A stretch of DNA of 9,788 nucleotides, taken from contig JBAZFF010000017.1 of assembly GCA_041653495.1 (NCBI GenBank), positions 1 through 9,788 on the forward strand, written 5' to 3'. The position numbers and the translations under genes are program-made. Of the stretch, positions 1 through 4,156 are shown piece by piece (within the stretch, counting starts at the first letter, position 1; each line of letters begins with the position of its first letter). The notes beneath the pieces were generated by a model. The model had not been told where the DNA came from and ran no database searches. It was given only the letters and a program-made list of their open reading frames with translations. The stretch comes from JBAZFF01 sp041653495 (GTDB taxonomy: Bacteria; Patescibacteriota; Minisyncoccia; Minisyncoccales; RBG-13-42-11).

Positions 1-60
1 GAAGCCGTAAATCGTCTGTTTTTCCCTCTAAAGATTCGGTTCTAGACCGGGGCTCACAGC
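1..60 (+). repeat. Left copy of ~60-bp direct repeat flanking the DGR
   Basis: This segment matches 3117-3176 at 54 of 60 positions without gaps and ends in the same string, AGACCGGGGCTCACAGC. It begins at the window edge, so the true left end is not visible. Positions 35-40 and 46-51 can pair as a 6-bp stem with a TCTAG loop. The two differences that fall in this stem (35 and 37) exchange U-G and C-G pairs, so pairing is kept in both copies. The repeat brackets the whole retroelement. It could be an attachment or duplication scar, or part of a dispersed structured RNA; the sequence does not decide which. Confidence 0.7.
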
Positions 61-270
61 CAACACATTACACGCCGAGTGACTGAGTCGCTTTTCACAT
101 TCTTTGAAAAAAGTTCGCATCCAGGACACGTCACTCGTCCAGGATTCGAACCGCTATAGAGTGGCTGAAATGCGTTCAAATCTAGGCTCCATAACGGATA
201 TAAGCCCTAAATCGTTAAGTTGTCATCTTGAACAAGTCGTTTTCTAGAATGGTTATTTTTGGGTTTTGAT
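61..270. other. Non-coding stretch between left repeat and target promoter
   Basis: No plausible gene is visible. The stretch has several inverted or repeated words that suggest RNA structure: CGAGTGAC at 76-83 with its complement GTCACTCG at 130-137, TCCAGGA twice around 120-144, and CCGCT/AGTGG around a 4-base loop near 152-165. A T-loop-like word (GGATTCGAACC) is present, but no tRNA cloverleaf can be built on either strand. It may be the continuation of a structured RNA that includes the left repeat, or plain intergenic DNA. Confidence 0.4.
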
Positions 271-298
271 TTGACAAAATAAAAAGATAGTGTATAAT
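271..298 (+). promoter_or_regulatory. Strong sigma70-type promoter of the DGR target gene
   Basis: A perfect -35 box TTGACA (271-276) is followed after 16 bp by a perfect -10 box TATAAT (293-298), placing the transcription start near 305. It is the best promoter in the window and suggests that the variable protein is strongly expressed. The resulting mRNA would have a leader of about 155 nt. Confidence 0.85.
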
Positions 299-340
299 AT
301 AAGACATAATATTAGCTCTTTTTATTATTTACTTGCGAAT

Positions 341-394
341 CGTGGTCATAGCCAAAAGTTGCTGATTAATCGGTAATTTCTGGCTATGACTACG
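341..394 (+). promoter_or_regulatory. Long hairpin in the 5' leader of the target mRNA
   Basis: Positions 341-353 pair with 382-394 in a 13-bp stem (one G-U), built on GTCATAGCC and GGCTATGAC. The 28-nt apical segment can itself pair as TTGCTGA/TCGGTAA around TTAA. The leader therefore carries a roughly 54-nt extended stem-loop between promoter and start codon. It could stabilise the mRNA or regulate translation. It does not match a riboswitch class that I recognise. Confidence 0.6.
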
Positions 395-427
395 GTTATG
401 GCCCCAAAACCTCGGGAAGAGGCAAAT

Positions 428-453
428 TTTCGGCAAACAGCCGAAAGAAGGAG
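428..453 (+). promoter_or_regulatory. Hairpin plus Shine-Dalgarno before the target gene
   Basis: A perfect 7-bp stem TTTCGGC/GCCGAAA (428-434 with 440-446, loop AAACA) sits directly before AAGGAG (448-453), which lies 6 nt from the ATG at 460. This is one of only two clear Shine-Dalgarno sites in the window and it fixes the start codon. The hairpin ends one base before the ribosome site, so its folding could influence ribosome access. A smaller CCTC/GAGG hairpin lies near 410-422. Confidence 0.65.
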
Positions 454-459
454 AAAAAA

Positions 460-1056
460 ATGAAATACGGAAATGTTACCATGGGGCAAGTGGAGGCGGT
501 TATCAACAAATTGGGAGGTGCAGACGGGATGAGACGATTCCTGTCGGGCGAGCTGGTGGTTAGAGAAATTGAACGAAAGTTTGAAATCTGGAAGACCGTC
601 AAACTCGGCACTGGCTTCAAGACTGCTGATGATTTCCGCAAGTCCCTTAAGGACAACGGATTCAAAATCAGCGACTGGGCCAACTATATCTTAGGGAAAC
701 TCGCTTTTACAGCGGCTACCGAGGCAACAGAAGTTGATTTAGTCAGGGTCACAGTTGCTGAACTCGGTTTCGAAAAAGGTGCCCGACGAGACCAGATCTA
801 CGATCGTGCCAAAGAGTTCGGTCTAGAACTCTGTCCGCCTGAAGTTGGTCCTCAATTGCGTCTGCAATATAAGGACCAGCCGAACAATGAGTGGATTCTC
901 GTAGGAATGGAACCGATTACCGATTCAGACGGCGACCTGAGCGTGTTCGATGTGAGGCGCGATGATTCTTCTCTGTGGCTCAGCAGCTATTTGAGTAATC
1001 CTGACGATGTCTGTTATCCTGACAACCTATGGATCTTCCGTCTTCCTTGCAAGTAA
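460..1056 (+). CDS. DGR target protein with C-terminal variable region
   Basis: A 198-aa protein without signal peptide or membrane segment, so probably cytoplasmic. The N-terminal part (about residues 7-35, MGQVEAVINKLGG then RRFLSGE) resembles a module I associate with Patescibacterial hypothetical proteins, recalled rather than searched. The C-terminal part begins at WILVGMEPITDSDG (145-158) and ends in WIFRLPCK; residues 153-198 are encoded by the variable repeat. Compared with the template, 12 residues differ: D159, S161, D164, R166, R167, D168, S171, S175, Y177, D183, C185 and Y186. Eight of these come from template Asn codons, which can mutate to many residues without giving a stop. 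DGR targets usually display such residues on a C-type-lectin-like ligand-binding fold; that fold is inferred here. ATG 460 is fixed by AAGGAG. The ligand is unknown. Confidence 0.9.
   Translation: MKYGNVTMGQVEAVINKLGGADGMRRFLSGELVVREIERKFEIWKTVKLGTGFKTADDFRKSLKDNGFKISDWANYILGKLAFTAATEATEVDLVRVTVAELGFEKGARRDQIYDRAKEFGLELCPPEVGPQLRLQYKDQPNNEWILVGMEPITDSDGDLSVFDVRRDDSSLWLSSYLSNPDDVCYPDNLWIFRLPCK
916..1052 (+). repeat. DGR variable repeat (VR)
   Basis: 137 bp aligned without gaps to the template at 1411-1547 (offset 495), 124 identical. Template adenines are changed at 934, 941, 949, 956, 959, 961, 983 and 1006 (to G), 988 and 1015 (to T) and 971 (to C). The only other changes are G to T at 970 and 1014. 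I count 38 adenines in the template, so 11 of 38 A positions differ against 2 of 99 others, the signature of adenine-directed mutagenic retrohoming. The last 37 bp (1016-1052) are identical in both copies and would serve as the initiation-of-mutagenic-homing end. The match stops one base before the end of the last sense codon. Confidence 0.96.
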
Positions 1057-1123
1057 AAAAGTTCTTGGACTCTTGGAGATTTGGTTCCTGTTTGGAAACT
1101 CATTCTCTTGTTCCTTGGACGAC

Positions 1124-1168
1124 AAAGCCCGCTCTCATATTACGAAACAAGAGCGGGCTTTTATATTT
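1124..1168 (+). terminator. Intrinsic terminator of the target gene
   Basis: Positions 1124-1135 and 1150-1161 form a perfect 12-bp stem (AAAGCCCGCTCT with AGAGCGGGCTTT) with a 14-nt loop, followed by TTATATTTT. It lies 68 bases after the stop codon. DGRs often have a hairpin just downstream of VR that boosts homing; this one is 71 bases away, so termination is the simpler reading, but a homing role is possible. Confidence 0.8.
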
Positions 1169-1301
1169 TGCAATAACGGATTATTATTAAGATTGGATAG
1201 TAGGCTAATCTGTTCGCGGTTACGGCTTCGGACGGCCGAATTCCTGAATTATCGCAATGCAGAGTTTCGGTGGCTAAGGCTTCCGAGAGTGTCATCGATA
1301 A

Positions 1302-1330
1302 TTTCCAAAAATAAAGATACTTGGTATAAG
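1302..1330 (+). promoter_or_regulatory. Candidate promoter of the template RNA
   Basis: TTTCCA (1302-1307) and TATAAG (1325-1330) are separated by 17 bp, matching 4 and 5 of 6 consensus bases. Transcription would start near 1337, just before the hairpin at 1339-1363 and about 74 bases before the template repeat. The target gene has a strong terminator upstream, so the template RNA probably needs its own promoter. This is the best candidate seen. Confidence 0.35.
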
Positions 1331-1336
1331 GCGTCA

Positions 1337-1590
1337 GGGTATTTTAGATACCGGATAAAATACAGCCCAGAGAGTATTCAAGGGGCAGTGGTTTAGAAGG
1401 CGTTTTATACATTACCGATTCAGACGGCAACCTGAACGTGTTCAATGTGAAGCACAATGATTCTGATCTGTGGCTCAACAGCAATTTGAGTAATCCTGAC
1501 AATGTCTGGAATCCTGACAACCTATGGATCTTCCGTCTTCCTTGCAACTCTCTTTATTTTTCTACCCGTCCATTTAGAGGCGGGTTTATT
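1337..1590 (+). ncRNA. Predicted DGR template RNA (TR RNA)
   Basis: Inferred transcript carrying the template repeat. Its 5' end would have a perfect 8-bp hairpin (GTATTTTA 1339-1346 with TAAAATAC 1356-1363, loop of 9). The repeat occupies 1411-1547, and the 3' end would be the terminator at 1564-1585. In studied DGRs the reverse transcriptase and Avd copy such an RNA into adenine-mutated cDNA that replaces the VR. The 3' flank here is short (about 40 nt), whereas the Bordetella phage element is known to need a longer RNA flank running toward avd. The boundaries are therefore uncertain. Confidence 0.45.
1411..1547 (+). repeat. DGR template repeat (TR)
   Basis: Invariant donor copy of the variable repeat at 916-1052, in the same orientation and outside any supported gene. 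Read in the VR frame it has ten AAY (Asn) codons, eight of which are altered in the VR, always at the first or second base. Enrichment in AAY is typical of DGR templates, because mutating its adenines yields many residues but no stops. The similarity starts abruptly at 1411 (1410 differs) and ends at 1547 (1548 differs). Confidence 0.95.
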
Positions 1591-1592
1591 TT
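1564..1592 (+). terminator. Intrinsic terminator after the template repeat
   Basis: ACCCGTC (1564-1570) pairs with GGCGGGT (1579-1585; one G-U) around an 8-nt loop and is followed by TTATTTT on the plus strand. The T-rich side is only on the plus strand, so it should stop transcription coming from the template repeat, not from avd. It abuts the avd stop codon at 1586-1588, so the template RNA would end where the convergent avd gene ends. Confidence 0.6.
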
Positions 1593-1981
1593 AAAACCTT
1601 AATCCAGCCCCCAAGCATTTTTCCGATTTCATCCAGTCTTTCGGAAAGCTGAATGTACTTTTTATTATCCAATGATCTTATTTCCCAGGCTATCTGCAAA
1701 AAGAATTTCAATAAATCTAATTTTACGGAGGCGTCTTTTAAAGAAATAAGCTTTTCTATTTTATCTGAATAAGCCGCCCTCATTATCAGTTCAATTGTTT
1801 CCAGAAATAAGGAATCAATCTTTGTTCCTATAGTATAACGAGAATCTTTTGGGAAATCAGACAAAAATTCATGCCATAGTTTGTAGGTCTGAACCAGTTT
1901 TTGAATCAAATTTAAGCTAAACTGACCCGCGGGGTGGTTAGTAGCTCCGTTGTTTTGATTATGAAAATTCAATTGGGTCAT
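1586..1981 (-). CDS. avd: DGR accessory protein Avd (four-helix bundle)
   Basis: A 131-aa helical protein of the Avd / S23-like four-helix-bundle family. Family features seen: YKLWHEFLSDFPKDSRYTIG (33-52), KID (54-56), the A-x-x-KLDLLKFFLQIAWEIRSLD helix (84-105), KKYIQLSERLDEIGKMLGGW (107-126) and a basic C-terminus. In known DGRs Avd forms a barrel-shaped pentamer that binds the reverse transcriptase and nucleic acid and is needed for retrohoming. The ATG at 1979-1981 gives a 20-residue leader before the first helix; its ATNHPAGQF resembles the start of related Patescibacterial four-helix proteins, by recollection, which favours this start. No Shine-Dalgarno is seen. The gene is antisense to template and RT and overlaps the RT 5' end. 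Its promoter would have to lie inside the RT coding region. Confidence 0.9.
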   Translation of the reverse strand: MTQLNFHNQNNGATNHPAGQFSLNLIQKLVQTYKLWHEFLSDFPKDSRYTIGTKIDSLFLETIELIMRAAYSDKIEKLISLKDASVKLDLLKFFLQIAWEIRSLDNKKYIQLSERLDEIGKMLGGWIKVLK

Positions 1982-2968
1982 AAGTTTGAAGATATTGCGG
2001 ATGCTGATAATTTGCTGGAAGCTTGGCGGGAATTTCTAAGGGGCAAGGGGAATAAACCCGATGTCCAAGAATTCTCATTGTGCCTGATGAATAATATTTT
2101 ATCACTGCACAGAGATCTTATCAATCATAAATATAAGCATGGCGGTTACAGATGTTTTAAAATAAAAGACCCGAAGGCAAGGACTATTCATAAGGCAAGT
2201 GTCAGAGATAGGCTTTTGCACCATGCGGCCTATAGATTATTGTATCCTTTTTTTGATAGAATATTTATTTCGGATTCTTTTTCTTGCCGGAAGAACAGGG
2301 GCACGCACAAGTCGCTTAATCGGTTCCGTTCTTTCGCCTGCATTGTTTCTAAAAATAATACGAAAACCTGTTGGATTTTGAAGGGCGATGTCAAAAAGTT
2401 TTTTGCCAGTGTTGACCAAGATATATTATTGGAAATTCTTAGAAAATATATACCAGACGAAGATATCATTTGTCTTTTACGAGAAATAATATTCAGTTTC
2501 CGCTCTGTAGAATACGGCACAGGCCTGCCTCTCGGTAACTTGACTTCCCAGCTTTTCGCCAATGTCTACATGAACGAATTCGACCAGTTTGTAAAACATA
2601 AACTAAAGATAGAATACTATATCAGATATGCGGATGATTTTGTCATTCTGTCGGAGAACAAAGAAGATCTAAAGAATAAAATAGGCCCGATAGGGGACTT
2701 CCTGCGGATTAAACTAAAGCTCACTTTGCATCCCGATAAAATATTCATAAAGACGTTATTATCGGGCATGGATTTTTTGGGCTGGAAACATTTTTTTAAT
2801 CACAGGATTATAAGGAATACTACAAGATTAAGGGCGATTAAGAGAATTAAAGATAGTGATTATAACTCTGCGACGTTGAATTCTTATTTCGGGCTCTTGG
2901 GGCACGGCAATACTTATAAAATTAGAAATAAGATACTAAATTTAGCGATTAATAAGAGGCATAGTTAA
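1961..2968 (+). CDS. DGR reverse transcriptase
   Basis: A 335-aa reverse transcriptase. Visible motifs (numbered from ATG 1961): fingers with RDRLLHHA (82-89), catalytic Asp143 in LKGDVKKFFASVD, GLPLGNLTSQLFANVYMNEF (188-207) carrying the LGxxxSQ variant typical of DGR enzymes in place of the retroviral QGxxxSP, the active site YADD (223-226), and FLGW (272-275) of the thumb-proximal motif. No maturase or endonuclease domain follows, which argues against a group II intron enzyme. With Avd it would copy the template RNA with errors at adenines. A GTG at 1934 would add nine residues (MVSSSVVLI). I chose ATG 1961 because MKIQLGHKFEDI looks like a natural start, but neither has a Shine-Dalgarno. 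It overlaps antisense avd by 21 bases (48 with GTG). Confidence 0.95.
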   Translation: MKIQLGHKFEDIADADNLLEAWREFLRGKGNKPDVQEFSLCLMNNILSLHRDLINHKYKHGGYRCFKIKDPKARTIHKASVRDRLLHHAAYRLLYPFFDRIFISDSFSCRKNRGTHKSLNRFRSFACIVSKNNTKTCWILKGDVKKFFASVDQDILLEILRKYIPDEDIICLLREIIFSFRSVEYGTGLPLGNLTSQLFANVYMNEFDQFVKHKLKIEYYIRYADDFVILSENKEDLKNKIGPIGDFLRIKLKLTLHPDKIFIKTLLSGMDFLGWKHFFNHRIIRNTTRLRAIKRIKDSDYNSATLNSYFGLLGHGNTYKIRNKILNLAINKRHS

Positions 2969-3019
2969 AATCTAGGCTTAAAGATAAACCCATAGTATTT
3001 TCTTATTATTAATTATTAG

Positions 3020-3070
3020 AAATGAGACATTCTGCTATATACGTTTCTACTGTCTCATTTGTCTCATTTT
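3020..3070. repeat. Inverted repeat with extra TGTCTCATTT copy after RT
   Basis: AAATGAGACA (3020-3029) and TGTCTCATTT (3051-3060) form a perfect 10-bp inverted repeat around a 21-nt loop, immediately followed by a further direct copy GTCTCATTTT (3061-3070). GAGACA occurs again at 3101-3106. It could terminate RT transcription, though without a clean T-run. It could also be an operator for the element that starts just downstream. Confidence 0.5.
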
Positions 3071-3116
3071 GTGTTAAAATAGTCTAATAAGAGCCTGACC
3101 GAGACACATTAGCAGG

Positions 3117-3176
3117 GAAGCTGGAAATCGTCTGATTTTCCCTCTAAAGACTTGGTTCCAGACCGGGGCTCACAGC
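3117..3176 (+). repeat. Right copy of ~60-bp direct repeat flanking the DGR
   Basis: 54 of 60 bases match positions 1-60 in the same orientation, with no gaps. Longest shared words are AGACCGGGGCTCACAGC (3160-3176) and TTTTCCCTCTAAAGA. The similarity stops abruptly after CACAGC. The stem 3151-3156/3162-3167 is preserved despite two substitutions relative to the left copy. Confidence 0.75.
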
Positions 3177-3209
3177 ATTTCAATTAAAGTAGTCGGTTTA
3201 GTCGATTGG

Positions 3210-3233
3210 GCCATAAAAGAATATGGCTCTTTT
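3210..3233 (+). terminator. Intrinsic terminator of the candidate small RNA
   Basis: GCCATA (3210-3215) and TATGGC (3222-3227) form a perfect 6-bp stem with a 6-nt loop, followed by TCTTTT. No gene lies directly upstream on this strand apart from RT, 240 bases away. The hairpin may end the candidate small RNA or an RT read-through transcript. Beyond it, 3234-3347 holds nothing that I recognise except a 9-base repeat GACCGAGAC (3308-3316) also found at 3097-3105. Confidence 0.5.
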
Positions 3234-3347
3234 AGTTTCAAATTTGATACTTTATTGTTTTGAAAAGAAAGGTTCCAAAGTAGGTTATTAGCTATAGTAT
3301 CGAGGGAGACCGAGACGCCCCATATTTATTCTATCTGTTAGATTTAA

Positions 3348-3353
3348 TATAAT
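3348..3353 (+). promoter_or_regulatory. -10 box giving a leaderless start for the 88-aa gene
   Basis: A perfect TATAAT ends 6 bases before the ATG at 3360, so transcription would begin at or next to the start codon. There is no Shine-Dalgarno and no clear -35 box. The same spacing recurs before the gene at 9424, which supports leaderless expression. Confidence 0.5.
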
Positions 3354-3359
3354 AAAAAA

Positions 3360-3626
3360 ATGCCAAGTCAAAATACAGTTTCGCGCGACAAATTAACTGA
3401 TAAAGATAAAAAGGCTCTTGAAATTTGTAAAGAGATAGTTGAAGTTTTAATTGATCTAATCCCTGGTCAGGATAAAAAAGTGGACTTCATGAAAGAATAC
3501 GGACAAATAAATTTTAGTAGAGATGCTGGCCAAGGAAGGGGTGCTGGTAAACTCCAACGAGATACTCTAACTACAAGAGGAAGACAAGCAAAAGCCCCCT
3601 TTATGACCAACACCTTTATATTGTAA
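3360..3626 (+). CDS. Hypothetical protein, 88 aa
   Basis: I do not recognise this protein. It is hydrophilic with no signal or membrane segment. Residues 10-38 look helical (LTDKDKKALEICKEIVEVLIDLIP), and the second half is rich in Gly, Arg, Gln and Thr and probably flexible. Support for a real gene: TATAAT 6 bases before the ATG, an uninterrupted frame, and a strong hairpin terminator 8 bases after the stop. It stands alone between the retroelement and a convergent membrane-protein gene. It might be cargo of the element or an unrelated orphan. Confidence 0.5.
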   Translation: MPSQNTVSRDKLTDKDKKALEICKEIVEVLIDLIPGQDKKVDFMKEYGQINFSRDAGQGRGAGKLQRDTLTTRGRQAKAPFMTNTFIL

Positions 3627-3633
3627 AAAATAA

Positions 3634-3663
3634 AAAGTACTAGAGAATGCTCTCTAGTACTTT
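3634..3663. terminator. Shared terminator of two convergent genes
   Basis: A perfect 13-bp stem (3634-3646 with 3651-3663) built on AAAGTACTAGAGA has a 4-nt ATGC loop. On the minus strand it is followed by TTATTTTTTAC, a proper U-tract, so it suits the 110-aa gene ending at 3676. On the plus strand the 3' arm ends in TTT only, so termination of the 88-aa gene would be weaker. Confidence 0.85.
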
Positions 3664-3675
3664 GCGTTGAACCCC

Positions 3676-4008
3676 TTATTTTTTAATTAGCTTCTTTATC
3701 TTCTCCAATATCTTGTCGGAAGAATCTCCGTCGCCTCCGTTTCCTCCCCCAAACAACCCTCCGAATAGTATGAACGATAGTAGTAATAATCCACCTGTTA
3801 TGAGGATTTTATGAAGGTCCCTCATACCCGGAAAACCACAAAATAGGATAGGAATAGAGAGGATTCCTAAAAATAGGCACAAAATTCCTATCAAATAAGG
3901 CCTTACTGTTGGAGCTATTATTAATCCTATGATTATTAGCACAATAGGAATCCCTATACCTATCCATTCGCCAGCAGAAAACGAGATCTGCGCCATACAT
4001 ATATTCAC
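3676..4008 (-). CDS. Small membrane protein with three predicted helices
   Basis: A 110-aa protein of unknown function. Hydrophobic segments lie at about 14-32, 37-57 and 67-85, followed by a glycine-rich linker (GGLFGGGNGGDGD, 83-95) and a short basic amphipathic tail (KILEKIKKLIKK, 99-110) likely to lie in the cytoplasm or on the membrane surface. The start is GTG at 4006-4008, because GGAGG (minus strand of 4016-4020) is 7 bases upstream; the in-frame ATG at 3996 would be 19 bases from it. A promoter at 4061-4088 and a terminator at 3634-3663 make this a complete single-gene unit. The overall pattern resembles small inner-membrane proteins, but no family is recognised. Confidence 0.75.
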   Translation of the reverse strand: MNICMAQISFSAGEWIGIGIPIVLIIIGLIIAPTVRPYLIGILCLFLGILSIPILFCGFPGMRDLHKILITGGLLLLSFILFGGLFGGGNGGDGDSSDKILEKIKKLIKK

Positions 4009-4060
4009 TGTATTTCCTCCTTTATTTTCTCAGTATTTAAATATGCTAATTCTATATATT

Positions 4061-4088
4061 ATTATAATGATTTTCCAAAAAGTTTCAA
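4061..4088 (-). promoter_or_regulatory. Promoter of the 110-aa membrane protein gene
   Basis: On the minus strand, TTGAAA (4088-4083) and TATAAT (4066-4061) are separated by 16 bp, a good sigma70-type promoter. It gives a 5' leader of about 45 nt carrying the GGAGG ribosome site. ATTATAAT here is palindromic, so a -10 box can also be read on the plus strand (4063-4068), without a convincing -35. Confidence 0.7.
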
Positions 4089-4115
4089 GGCCCCTAATAT
4101 CGTTCTATAATTAAA

Positions 4116-4140
4116 AGAATCGCCTTTTAGGCGGTTTTTT
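4116..4140 (+). terminator. Intrinsic terminator upstream of the yjjX-like gene
   Basis: AAAGAATCGCC-type 5' arm and GGCGGTTTTTT 3' arm form a GC-cored stem (4120-4124 with 4130-4134, extended outward by A-T and G-T pairs) around TTTTA, with a T6 tail. No plus-strand gene lies directly upstream, because the neighbour is on the minus strand. It either insulates the operon or acts as an attenuator in its leader. Confidence 0.7.
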
Positions 4141-4156
4141 GTTAGAATAAAATAAT

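Larger units (their letters stand above)
1057..1410. other. Intergenic region between VR gene and template repeat
   Basis: It holds the target-gene terminator (1124-1161), then about 170 bases without a supported gene, then a candidate promoter and hairpin for the template RNA (1302-1363). A 129-codon plus-strand frame across it (1007-1396) starts inside the target gene in another frame and crosses a strong terminator, so I do not treat it as a gene. Positions 1219-1236 match the first 18 bases of the template at 14 positions, possibly a decayed repeat. Confidence 0.5.
3089..3233 (+). ncRNA. Candidate small structured RNA containing the right repeat
   Basis: The region has no ORF but dense pairing potential. 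AAGAGCC (3089-3095) can pair with GGCTCTT (3225-3231), closing the whole region, or GAGCC alone can pair with GGCTC at 3167-3171. AGGGAA (3114-3119) pairs with TTCCCT, CTGGAA (3121-3126) can pair with TTCCAG in the next loop, and the conserved stem is 3151-3156 with 3162-3167. A terminator hairpin and TCTTTT close it. A weak TAAAAT (3075-3080) could be the -10 box. It does not match SRP RNA, 6S, tmRNA or RNase P signatures that I know. Identity unknown. Confidence 0.35.

Noticed and set aside
138..195. tRNA-like fragment (GGATTCGAACC and GTTCAAATC words near TCCA)
   Set aside because: The flanking bases do not pair as a T-stem, and no acceptor, D or anticodon arms can be built on either strand.
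1007..1396. 129-codon plus-strand reading frame
   Set aside because: It starts inside the target gene in a different frame, runs through a strong terminator, and gives a protein with no recognisable pattern; treated as a shadow frame.
1934..2968. RT as a group II intron or retron enzyme
   Set aside because: The adjacent TR/VR pair, the Avd-type protein, the LGxxxSQ motif and the absence of maturase or endonuclease domains point to a DGR instead.
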